NCBI GenBank assembly: GCA_022616395.1
Contig: JAKEEV010000797.1
Span: 1-13,417 of the forward strand
Reading direction: 5' to 3'
Source: Planctomycetia bacterium
Lineage (GTDB): Bacteria; Planctomycetota; Planctomycetia; Gemmatales; Gemmataceae
DNA length: 13,417 nucleotides
Shown: piece after piece, positions 5,990 through 11,494 of the stretch
Numbering within the stretch: position 1 is the first letter of the stretch
How the letters are laid out: every line of letters begins with the position of its first letter
The notes under the pieces: generated by a model
What the model was told of the DNA's origin: nothing
Database searches by the model: none
What the model saw: only the letters and a program-made list of their open reading frames with translations
Position numbers and translations under genes: made by a program

Positions 5990-6716
5990 ATTGCGATTGA
6001 GATTGTCGGCGTCGAATCCATTCGCCGACGGTTCGTCCGCGCTTGCCCAGCAGTAAGTAGATGAGTCCGAAAATCACCGCGGGGGCGGCCCAGAGCAACA
6101 GGTCGGTTGGCGGGAACTTGGGTGCCGCACCAGCTTCCGAGAGTATCTCTCCGGTTGGCTTTTTCACAAGAAGTTCGCCCAGAAATGCTCCCAGCGCCAA
6201 CAGCGCCAGAAACACGATGAGATCCACGATAAACGGAAGCATCGTCGGCTCGGGCGCTGTCGGTGAGGAAACACTCGGAGCAGCGACCTTGACTGGTTTG
6301 AGCTTCGCGGGCGGAGCTTGTGGGAGCAGATCAAGATTGATACCGGGCGCTGCATCCAATTCGGTCGCGAGCGGTAGTTCCGCGGTTGGATGTGCGGGGG
6401 CATTCGTCCCGGAATCGTTCGCCCGCGTGGGTTCGTTCAAGCTCGCGGTCGGTCGCTCCTTCACGACAAGCGGATCGTTGGCTTCGGCTGGTGTTGACTT
6501 CGCCGCGGGTGGCGACTTGGGCGCGACAGGTATTGCCGCGGGGAACTTCGGCGCTGTCGGCGCAACGAAGGGCTTCGCCGGTGGCGCAACCGGCTCCGGA
6601 GTTGGTTCGGGGGGCGTGATTCGCTGACCACACTGCTTACACACCAGCGGCAAGCGCGCCAGTGCGTCGGGCAGTTCGTAGGAGCGACCACAATGTGGGC
6701 AATTGAACCGGATCAC
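5988..6716 (-). CDS. Zinc-ribbon protein with proline-rich linker and two C-terminal membrane helices
   Basis: The 242 residues start with a zinc-ribbon of the MJ0042 / 'zinc-ribbon domain' kind: CPHC at 6-9 and CKQC at 26-29, four cysteines able to bind one zinc ion. Residues 32-157 are low-complexity, rich in Pro and Ala (repeated PP, AP and KP) and probably disordered. Two hydrophobic helices follow, at about 159-183 and 205-224, and then a basic tail (GKRGRTVGEWIRRRQ). This layout, with a cytosolic zinc ribbon tethered to the membrane, is common in planctomycetes and its role is unknown. The start is GTG at 6716, placed there because the ribbon begins at once and a GGAG lies about 7 nt upstream. 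It is convergent with the lipoprotein gene. Confidence 0.83.
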   Translation of the reverse strand: MIRFNCPHCGRSYELPDALARLPLVCKQCGQRITPPEPTPEPVAPPAKPFVAPTAPKFPAAIPVAPKSPPAAKSTPAEANDPLVVKERPTASLNEPTRANDSGTNAPAHPTAELPLATELDAAPGINLDLLPQAPPAKLKPVKVAAPSVSSPTAPEPTMLPFIVDLIVFLALLALGAFLGELLVKKPTGEILSEAGAAPKFPPTDLLLWAAPAVIFGLIYLLLGKRGRTVGEWIRRRQSQSQ

Positions 6717-6794
6717 CGCCGGCTCCGTCGGGTGAGGCGTGTAACTGTGCCGATCATACCGAATGGAACGACCGTGGGGAGTCCTTGCTGGTAC

Positions 6795-6820
6795 TCAGCC
6801 CGCCGAAGGCGGATCGCTGA
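6795..6820. repeat. Small imperfect hairpin CCGCCGAAGGCGG
   Basis: TCAGC-CCGCC-GAA-GGCGG-ATC-GCTGA forms a 10-bp stem with a 3-nt bulge and a 3-nt loop. It may be another short dispersed palindrome. Confidence 0.5.
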
Positions 6821-6956
6821 ACCCGCATAACCCGCGCGACCGATCCACGCCACGAGCGAACACGGCAATCATCGTTCCGCGTGCTTCCTCTCCATTCTAC
6901 TCTCCCGCGAGAACAACTCACACAACCCGATTCGGCAACCGACGTCGCGGAGAAGA

Positions 6957-6981
6957 TATAGTATACATAAATTCATATACT
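6957..6981. promoter_or_regulatory. AT-rich dyad, possible promoter/operator
   Basis: AGTATA (6960-6965) and TATACT (6976-6981) form a perfect 6-bp dyad spaced by 10 bp, in a strongly AT-rich patch inside GC-rich DNA. TATACT resembles a -10 box on either strand. It lies about 50 bp before the ATG of the ParB-like gene and 240 bp from the zinc-ribbon start. No clear -35 hexamer is seen. Confidence 0.35.
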
Positions 6982-7029
6982 GTTGGTTTGGCCTTCCCCT
7001 CTCTCTCCTCACATCGCGGAATCTCCCAA

Positions 7030-7593
7030 ATGACAACTTTTGAGCTTCGCATCCTTCCTCTGTCTGAGTTGAAGCCCGCACCGTACAACCCGCGACGAGT
7101 CCTCTCCGCATCCTCGGCCGCGTACCGCAAGCTGAAAGCCAGCCTGACTGAGTTCGGGCTGGTCGAACCGCTCGTCTGGAATGAAACCACTGGATTCGTG
7201 GTCGGCGGACACGCGCGGTTACGCATTCTCAAAGAGTTGGGCGTCGAAGAGGTGCCGGTGTCGGTGGTTCGGCTCACCGAAGCACGCGAGAAGGCGCTCA
7301 ATGTCGTGTTGAATAACCAGGAAGCGCAGTCGCGGTACGATCCCGGCAAACTGACCGACCTTCTAACCGAATTGGCCGACTTACCCGAACTGGAACTGAC
7401 CGGCTTCGATGGTCGCACGCTCTCAGCGCTTCAGTTGAAGCCAACCGATCTGACGCCAGTACCGGAACGGGAACACCCTGACCGCGTCGAGATCACACTC
7501 GTGACGAATGAGGAGACGTATGCGAAACTGGTTCCATCGCTCGACAAGTTGATCGCGGAATACGATCTGGTGTCACACGTGCGTGTCTTGTAG
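7030..7593 (+). CDS. ParB/sulfiredoxin-fold N-domain protein (stand-alone)
   Basis: A 187-residue protein. Residues 1-100 form a ParB-like N-terminal domain: LSELKPAPYNPRR at 11-23, ASLTEFGLVEPLVW at 37-50, the phosphate-binding box region GGHARLRILKELGV at 59-72, then EVPVSVVRLTEAREKALNVVLNN. In ParB this fold binds CTP; in phage and mobile-element relatives it often accompanies DNA methyltransferases. The C-terminal part (about 105-187, with DRVEITLVTNEETYAKLV) lacks an obvious helix-turn-helix or methylase motif, so it is not a chromosome-partition ParB. No parA or methyltransferase is adjacent. The ATG at 7030 was chosen because homology begins there and the upstream extension looks non-coding; the ribosome binding site is weak. 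DNA-linked function is likely, but its exact role is open. Confidence 0.82.
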   Translation: MTTFELRILPLSELKPAPYNPRRVLSASSAAYRKLKASLTEFGLVEPLVWNETTGFVVGGHARLRILKELGVEEVPVSVVRLTEAREKALNVVLNNQEAQSRYDPGKLTDLLTELADLPELELTGFDGRTLSALQLKPTDLTPVPEREHPDRVEITLVTNEETYAKLVPSLDKLIAEYDLVSHVRVL

Positions 7594-7637
7594 GGGTTGA
7601 GATTCGTGCAGCGAATCGAAGGCCCACCACAAACCAG

Positions 7638-7685
7638 TAATCAGTAATCAGTGATCAGAAATGACTGATAACTGATTACTGATTA
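7638..7685. repeat. Heptamer hairpin (TAATCAG repeats), second copy
   Basis: Arms 7638-7658 and 7665-7685 pair over 21 bp with one mismatch around the loop AAATGA. They consist of the same ATCAGTN heptamer as 3605-3762. It lies 45 bp after the ParB-like gene stop and 19 bp before the propeller gene start. It could terminate the former or form a structure in the leader of the latter. Confidence 0.88.
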
Positions 7686-7692
7686 CTCAACT

Positions 7693-7696
7693 GGAG
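7693..7696 (+). promoter_or_regulatory. Ribosome binding site GGAG of the propeller gene
   Basis: GGAG lies 8 nt before the ATG at 7705 and directly follows the heptamer hairpin, so folding of that hairpin could affect access to it. Confidence 0.5.
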
Positions 7697-7704
7697 TTCC
7701 CGCC

Positions 7705-8952
7705 ATGCATCGGTTTGTTTTTGGTTTTTCACTCACACTCACACTCGCACTCACACTTTCCGCAGCCGACTGGAACCAGTTTCGCGGGCCGACAGGCGAT
7801 GGACACGCGGAGGGGAAACCGCCGACCGAGTGGGACGCGAAGAAGAACGTGACGTGGAGGAAGGAATTGCCGGGCAACGGCTGGTCGTCGCCGGTTGTCG
7901 TGAGCGGGAAGATTTACCTGACCACCGCCGTTCCGCTTGTCAACGCGAACCGGACGAATTACTCGCTGCGGGTTCTGTGTCTGGACGCGAAGACCGGGAA
8001 CACGGAGTGGGACAAGGAGGTGTTCATCGAGGACGGCAAGACAGCCCCAGCACCGCACCGCAAGAACAGTCACGCAAGTCCGACACCCTTTGTTGAAGAT
8101 GGGAAGGTGTACGTTCACTTCGGGCACATGGGGACCGCCTGTTTGAACGCGAAGGACGGGAGCAAGGTGTGGGCGACTCAGGAGATCAAGTACGTCCCGG
8201 TTCACGGCAACGGCGGATCGCCCATTGTCGTTGGGAAGCATCTCATTTTCTGCGCGGATGGGTTCGACAAGCAGTCCGTGGTCGCGCTGGACAAGACAAC
8301 CGGCAAGTCGGTGTGGCAGACTCCGCGAAAAGCCGGCGCGTTCAAGGGGTTCTCGTTCTGCACGCCGCTGCTTATCACGGTCAACGATCAGGAGCAGGTG
8401 ATCGCGCCGGGAAGCAATGTGGTGATGTCGCTCGATCCGAAAACGGGCAAGGAACTCTGGCGAGTGACCTATGACGGTTATTCCGTGGTGCCCAAACCGG
8501 TGTACGCGAACGGGCTGGTGTATCTGAGTACCGGCTACGATTCGCCGAGGATCTACGCGATCAAGCCCGATGGCAAAGGCGATGTGACGAAGACTCACGT
8601 GGCATGGACCGCGAGGAAGAACGCGCCGAACAACCCGTCTCCTCTGGCGGTGGGGGATGCTCTCTACGTGGTCTCCGATAGTGGCGTGTTGAGTTGCCTG
8701 GACGCGAAGACCGGAGCAGCGCGCTGGAATGAACGCATCGGCAAAGCGTATTCGGCGTCGCTTGTGTTCGCGGGCGGACACATCTACGCGATGAGCGAGG
8801 ACGGCACCGCGACCGTCTTCAAACCCGGAGCAAGTTACGACCCGGTCTCTACGAACAAGATGAACGAGAAATCGCTGGCCAGCTTCGCCGTTGATGGGAA
8901 CACGCTATTCATCCGCACCGAGAAGGCGCTCTATCGAATCGAGAAGAAGTGA
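7705..8952 (+). CDS. Exported PQQ-binding-like beta-propeller repeat protein (BamB-like)
   Basis: A 415-residue protein with a signal peptide (MHRFVFGFSLTLTLALTLSA, residues 1-20, probably cut near Ala20/Ala21). The mature part is a beta-propeller made of PQQ-like blades. It opens DWNQFRGPTGDGHAEGKPP, typical of planctomycete members, and repeats the blade signature 'A/LD-x-K-T-G-x-x-x-W': LDAKTGNTEW, LNAKDGSKVW, LDKTTGKSVW, LDPKTGKELW and LDAKTGAARW. Similar propellers occur in BamB (outer-membrane assembly) and in quinoprotein dehydrogenases. The catalytic features of the dehydrogenases are not evident, so enzyme activity is not claimed. Location is periplasmic or cell envelope. The start is supported by GGAG 8 nt upstream and by the signal peptide. 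The signal peptide is coded by a simple DNA repeat (7731-7760). No partner gene adjoins it; the next gene converges. Confidence 0.9.
   Translation: MHRFVFGFSLTLTLALTLSAADWNQFRGPTGDGHAEGKPPTEWDAKKNVTWRKELPGNGWSSPVVVSGKIYLTTAVPLVNANRTNYSLRVLCLDAKTGNTEWDKEVFIEDGKTAPAPHRKNSHASPTPFVEDGKVYVHFGHMGTACLNAKDGSKVWATQEIKYVPVHGNGGSPIVVGKHLIFCADGFDKQSVVALDKTTGKSVWQTPRKAGAFKGFSFCTPLLITVNDQEQVIAPGSNVVMSLDPKTGKELWRVTYDGYSVVPKPVYANGLVYLSTGYDSPRIYAIKPDGKGDVTKTHVAWTARKNAPNNPSPLAVGDALYVVSDSGVLSCLDAKTGAARWNERIGKAYSASLVFAGGHIYAMSEDGTATVFKPGASYDPVSTNKMNEKSLASFAVDGNTLFIRTEKALYRIEKK
7731..7760 (+). repeat. ACTCAC hexamer microsatellite in a signal-peptide coding region
   Basis: Five hexamers of the form ACTCAC (ACTCAC, ACTCAC, ACTCGC, ACTCAC, ACTTTC) encode the alternating TLTLALTLS core of the signal peptide. 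Copy-number changes would stay in frame and lengthen or shorten the hydrophobic core by two residues. Confidence 0.7.
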
Positions 8953-8960
8953 GCCGCTCA

Positions 8961-9081
8961 ATCGGAGCCGGAAGCATCAGCGACGGAACACTCAAACACC
9001 GCCGTAAAGCGAAGAGAAGGCCCGTCGCTGACGCTTCCGGCTCCGATGAAGAACCGTCGTGACGCTTCCGGCTACGATCGC
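8961..9081. repeat. 26-bp palindrome GTCGCTGACGCTTCCGGC with a third partial arm
   Basis: Arms 8961-8986 and 9022-9047 pair over 26 bp with one mismatch around a 35-nt loop. A third degenerate half (CGTCGTGACGCTTCCGGCTA, 9056-9075, followed by CGATCG) lies just beyond. The element fills the gap between the convergent propeller and 9083-9817 genes and could serve as a terminator for both, though neither side has a U run. Confidence 0.85.
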
Positions 9082-9082
9082 T

Positions 9083-9817
9083 TCACCCCTTGCCGAGCAC
9101 ACAGTCAAGAACCCAGCATCCGCGAAGGTGAACAAGTTTCGTGTCTCTGCAGTGGGCAAGAAGGTCTTCGTTGTCGCAACCGGCGTCTTGAAGCGCATCG
9201 GCCAATATCGGCATCGCGCTGAACTCACGACTCTCGTACATTTGACGAGCCAGTGACATCGCGGTGTCAGTTCTCCACGATGCGGAGAAACTCACGGTGC
9301 GGAATGGATTGCCCACCACTTCCCACACGACCGTCCGCATGATGATTGCTTGCTCGGCGGTTGCGGCATCGAATTCGACCTGCGGAACGGGAGCCATCAA
9401 CACCGCCCCTGTGTGTGCCTCCACAGCAGCGCCGGCCGCGTGGCGGCCCACATCGCTTACTGTCAGCAACGGGCTTGCAGCGTAAGCCAATGCCCACGCC
9501 AGTTGGTTGCGAACCGCGTGCTGAAGTTGATCGCTTGTCCCACTGTCGGCCGCGTTGTTCGCCGAGTCGTTCGCCGCGACAGCAATCACCCGGCACCGCT
9601 GACGCGCCTTCTCGACCTCAGCCACCGAAGCCAGCCCATCCGCATGATCTTCGATCACCGCGAGTGCGTCGTTGAGATCGGGGTGATCGAAGAGGTGTTT
9701 CACGGCTCGGCAAAACCCCGCTGCCAGCAATCGCTGCCGGCGCGCGGAGAGTTGCCCGGAGGCGAACTGCGCCTGAGCGGCGAAATCGGAGCCGGTCAGC
9801 CAGTCAACCTCGGTCAT
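9083..9817 (-). CDS. Conserved Gemmataceae protein of unknown function (MTEAEWL type)
   Basis: The 244 residues begin MTEVDWLTGSDFAAQAQF and end with ILADALQDAGCDNEDLLAHC (204-223) and LRGCWVLDCVLGKG (231-244). From memory this matches an abundant planctomycete family whose members start 'MTEAEWL' and end 'ADALEDAGC...HVRGCWVVDLLLGK', and which is expanded in Gemmata-like genomes. Some relatives carry SMI1/KNR4 domains, but none is visible here. The middle (30-200) is mostly helical and Ala-rich; VVWEVVGNPFRTVSF at 163-177 is a conserved-looking segment. There is no signal peptide or membrane helix, so it is probably cytoplasmic. The ATG at 9817 gives the conserved start; the ribosome binding site is weak. 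Its role is unknown. Confidence 0.82.
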   Translation of the reverse strand: MTEVDWLTGSDFAAQAQFASGQLSARRQRLLAAGFCRAVKHLFDHPDLNDALAVIEDHADGLASVAEVEKARQRCRVIAVAANDSANNAADSGTSDQLQHAVRNQLAWALAYAASPLLTVSDVGRHAAGAAVEAHTGAVLMAPVPQVEFDAATAEQAIIMRTVVWEVVGNPFRTVSFSASWRTDTAMSLARQMYESREFSAMPILADALQDAGCDNEDLLAHCRDTKLVHLRGCWVLDCVLGKG

Positions 9818-9839
9818 GAATTGCTCATTGTGTGGAATA

Positions 9840-9902
9840 CAAGACGGGCTAGAACGCCCGTCCTACGTAGACAAAGTAGGACGGGCGTTCTAGCCCGTCT
9901 TG
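9840..9902. repeat. Perfect 27-bp palindrome GTAGGACGGGCGTTCTAGCC
   Basis: Arms 9840-9866 and 9876-9902 are perfectly complementary over 27 bp with a 9-nt loop. Each arm also contains a smaller dyad (GACGGGC / GCCCGTC). It lies between the start of the 9083-9817 gene and the stop of the first Uma2 gene, both on the minus strand, so it could terminate the Uma2 transcript. A diverged relative follows at 9909-9933. Confidence 0.9.
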
Positions 9903-9908
9903 CAAAAG

Positions 9909-9933
9909 ACAGACAGTGTCCAGCCTGTCCTAC
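9909..9933. repeat. Diverged half of a related GTAGGACAGGCTGG element
   Basis: Read on the minus strand this is GTAGGACAGGCTGGACACTG followed by TCTGT. It begins like the arm of the preceding palindrome and contains the dyad GACAG/CTGTC. It has no facing second arm, so it looks like a half element. Confidence 0.5.
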
Positions 9934-9938
9934 GAGCT

Positions 9939-10400
9939 TCACGGAAGCAGGTCGATCACCTGAATGAGGTGAAGCTCCGCGACCAAAGGCGCGATCAGCG
10001 CCGTTGGCTGGAGAACCCCCGACCGCTTGTAAGCGAAACCGTACTTCGCGTCCGCGTCGGGCTGTGGGTCGCGGAACACGTGAAGCCGACGCTCAATCAC
10101 ATCAATCACCCAGTAGTCGCGGATACCTGCGGCCGCGTACTGACCCGCCTTCTCCCCCGTGTCGTGGGCGAGGGTCGAATCAGCAATTTCAATCACCATG
10201 ACAGGATGAGAGTCAGCACCCTGAGTGATTGGAACCACGGCGATGTCTGGTACCAGGTCGGGGTTGCCGCCAACGGTGATTCCGTCGCGGTCGTGGACAA
10301 CATACAGATCGGACGTGAAGACATTTCGCAGCCAGTTCTCGGTCAATAGTTGCGAGGTCGTCGCGGCGGCAGTCGGTGTAGGGAGAACAGCCGTGGACAT
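9939..10400 (-). CDS. Uma2 family (PD-(D/E)XK-fold) protein, N-terminally shortened
   Basis: A 153-residue protein of the Uma2 (DUF820) family, a restriction-endonuclease-like fold of unknown function that is greatly expanded in cyanobacteria and planctomycetes. The conserved core is present: PDIAVV at 51-56, MVIEIADSTLAHDTGEKAGQ at 68-87 with candidate acidic and basic residues Asp52, Glu71 and Lys84, and AAGIRDYWVIDVIERRLHVF at 90-109. Aligned with its neighbour at 10694-11317, it lacks about 50 residues between the leader (MSTAVLPTPTAAATT) and TENWLRNVF, including the usual LIDGE segment. The start at 10400 is decided by a very good AGGAGGT 6 nt upstream, so the short form seems to be the translated one. 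The frame stays open upstream, but that part shows no homology. It may be inactive. Confidence 0.85.
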   Translation of the reverse strand: MSTAVLPTPTAAATTSQLLTENWLRNVFTSDLYVVHDRDGITVGGNPDLVPDIAVVPITQGADSHPVMVIEIADSTLAHDTGEKAGQYAAAGIRDYWVIDVIERRLHVFRDPQPDADAKYGFAYKRSGVLQPTALIAPLVAELHLIQVIDLLP

Positions 10401-10693
10401 GATCGCACCTCCTGTGGGAACTTCCCCGGTGGGAACCTGGACTTGAGAACCCACATCTTCCCATTGCGAGTCGCGATTGGGCTGCGGGACTGAAAACAAC
10501 ACGCGCTCGACAGACGGGATTCGAGGGAAAGTGGTGTCGAGACACCGAATTGTGAGCAGTGCCGTGAGTTGCTTGCCCGCGACCCGCCCAGAACGTTGAG
10601 AACACCACAAAACATTGTAACAAGGAAACCAACCGCAAGCGCGCGAAACTTCCACAACTCAGTCGGAGACAGTTGGATTGCGTCAGGCAGCGG
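10401..10693. other. 293-bp gap between the two Uma2 genes
   Basis: No gene is supported. On the minus strand a frame from a TTG at 10657 encodes a signal-peptide-like start (WKFRALAVGFLVTMFCGVL), then sequence without recognisable features, and it overlaps the Uma2 start. A TACAAT hexamer on the minus strand near 10616-10621 could be a -10 box for the downstream Uma2 gene, without a convincing -35. No missing Uma2 N-terminal segment is recognisable here. Confidence 0.4.
10407..10413 (-). promoter_or_regulatory. Strong ribosome binding site AGGAGGT of the shortened Uma2 gene
   Basis: A consensus Shine-Dalgarno sequence lies 6 nt before the ATG at 10400. It fixes this start and argues that the shortened gene is still expressed as a protein. 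Confidence 0.7.
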
Positions 10694-11317
10694 TCATGGG
10701 AGCAAGTCGTTCACCTGAACGACATGTGAGGCAGAATGCAACGGGCTGATCGTGTCGGTTGGCAGAAGGACGCGGACTTGTTTGTAGGAGTCGCCATACT
10801 CCGCGGTCGGGTCGGGTTGTGGGTCGCGAAAAACGTGCAACCGACGGTCGTTCACGTCGAGCACCCAGTAATCCTGAATGCCCGCCGCAGCGTAGAGACT
10901 CGCCTTGTCGCCAGTATCAGAAGCGAGCGTTGTGTCTGCAACTTCGATTATCAGTAGTGCTGTTCTCGGATGGCGTGCGTGTGCTCGCGGAGGCCCTTGC
11001 ACGACCGCAATGTCCGGCATCGGATCGGTGTTGATCCCGAAGAACATCCCAAGTTGGCTCCGAATGCTGAATTGATCCGGCGAGAATACGGTTCGCAGCC
11101 AGTCTTCGGCAAGCCCATGAGAAATGGAAGCCAGTGGGCCTGGCGCGGCCATCACGAGAACCTCTCCGTCGATGAGCATGATCTTCCGATCTCGCACGGA
11201 TGGCAGGCCGCCCATCAAGTAAAAGTCATCGCAGGTCCACTTGATGGGCTGCGGTTCCACTGAAGTTGGTGGAGTGGGGATTGGTGCTGGCGCTGTTGGG
11301 AAAGCAGCAGTGGTCAT
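10694..11317 (-). CDS. Uma2 family (PD-(D/E)XK-fold) protein, full length
   Basis: A 207-residue Uma2 (DUF820) protein. The Pro/Ala leader (1-25) is followed by WTCDDFYLMGGLPSVRD (27-43), LIDGEVLVMAAPGP (48-61), HGLAEDWLRTVF (67-78), MPDIAVV (100-106), LLIIEVADTTLASDTGDKAS (121-140) and AAGIQDYWVLDVNDRRLHVF (144-163). Asp102, Glu125 and Lys138 are the likely fold-defining catalytic-type residues. The family is predicted to be nuclease-like, but no activity is established. The start at 11317 has AAGGAG 6 nt upstream; the longer in-frame start 32 codons earlier is not supported. It shares its C-terminal half and the ending V-(N/I)-D-L-L-P with the neighbour at 9939-10400, so the pair arose by duplication. 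The two are separated by 293 bp. Confidence 0.9.
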   Translation of the reverse strand: MTTAAFPTAPAPIPTPPTSVEPQPIKWTCDDFYLMGGLPSVRDRKIMLIDGEVLVMAAPGPLASISHGLAEDWLRTVFSPDQFSIRSQLGMFFGINTDPMPDIAVVQGPPRAHARHPRTALLIIEVADTTLASDTGDKASLYAAAGIQDYWVLDVNDRRLHVFRDPQPDPTAEYGDSYKQVRVLLPTDTISPLHSASHVVQVNDLLP

Positions 11318-11323
11318 CGGATA

Positions 11324-11329
11324 CTCCTT
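11324..11329 (-). promoter_or_regulatory. Ribosome binding site AAGGAG of the full-length Uma2 gene
   Basis: AAGGAG lies 6 nt before the ATG at 11317. It supports that start over the in-frame upstream candidate at 11413. Confidence 0.6.
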
Positions 11330-11410
11330 GACCACGTGATAACCACCAATAGCTGGGCGCACCATCTCGACCGTTGAGGTGCGGGCACGGAATCTGGCGG
11401 ATGTGCGACA

Positions 11411-11487
11411 CAACCCAGCCGGCTGACGCTGGCGGTTCGACGGAGAGCGCGTGGTGGTCGAACCGCCGGCGTCAGCCGGCTGGGTTG
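11411..11487. repeat. AGCCGGCT-type palindrome, 30-bp arms
   Basis: Arms 11411-11440 and 11458-11487 pair over 30 bp with one mismatch around a 17-nt loop. The arm (CAACCCAGCCGGCTGACGCT and onwards) is nearly identical to those at 4826-4938, while the loop is unrelated. It ends 7 bp beyond the histidine-kinase stop codon, in terminator position. Confidence 0.9.
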
Positions 11488-11494
11488 GTTCACT

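Larger units (their letters stand above)
6717..7029. other. 313-bp gap between divergent genes
   Basis: The frame of the ParB-like gene stays open upstream to 6763, but that stretch has no domain and crosses a palindrome and an AT-rich block, so I treat it as non-coding. The gap contains a small hairpin (6795-6820) and an AT-rich dyad (6957-6981) probably involved in promoter activity. Confidence 0.6.

Noticed and set aside
6763..7029. N-terminal extension of the ParB-like gene by 89 codons
   Set aside because: The homology starts at the ATG at 7030. The extension crosses a hairpin and an AT-rich promoter-like block and shows no domain.
7729..8781. 350-codon minus-strand open frame opposite the propeller gene
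   Set aside because: It lies antisense within a clearly coding gene, is rich in Arg and His and lacks any recognisable domain.
10401..10655. N-terminal extension of the shortened Uma2 gene by 85 codons
   Set aside because: A consensus ribosome binding site directly precedes the ATG at 10400, and the extension is not similar to the missing Uma2 segment.
9939..11317. Toxin-antitoxin or restriction-modification module formed by the two small neighbouring genes
   Set aside because: Both are Uma2 paralogues, they do not overlap, and no antitoxin-like or methyltransferase partner adjoins them.
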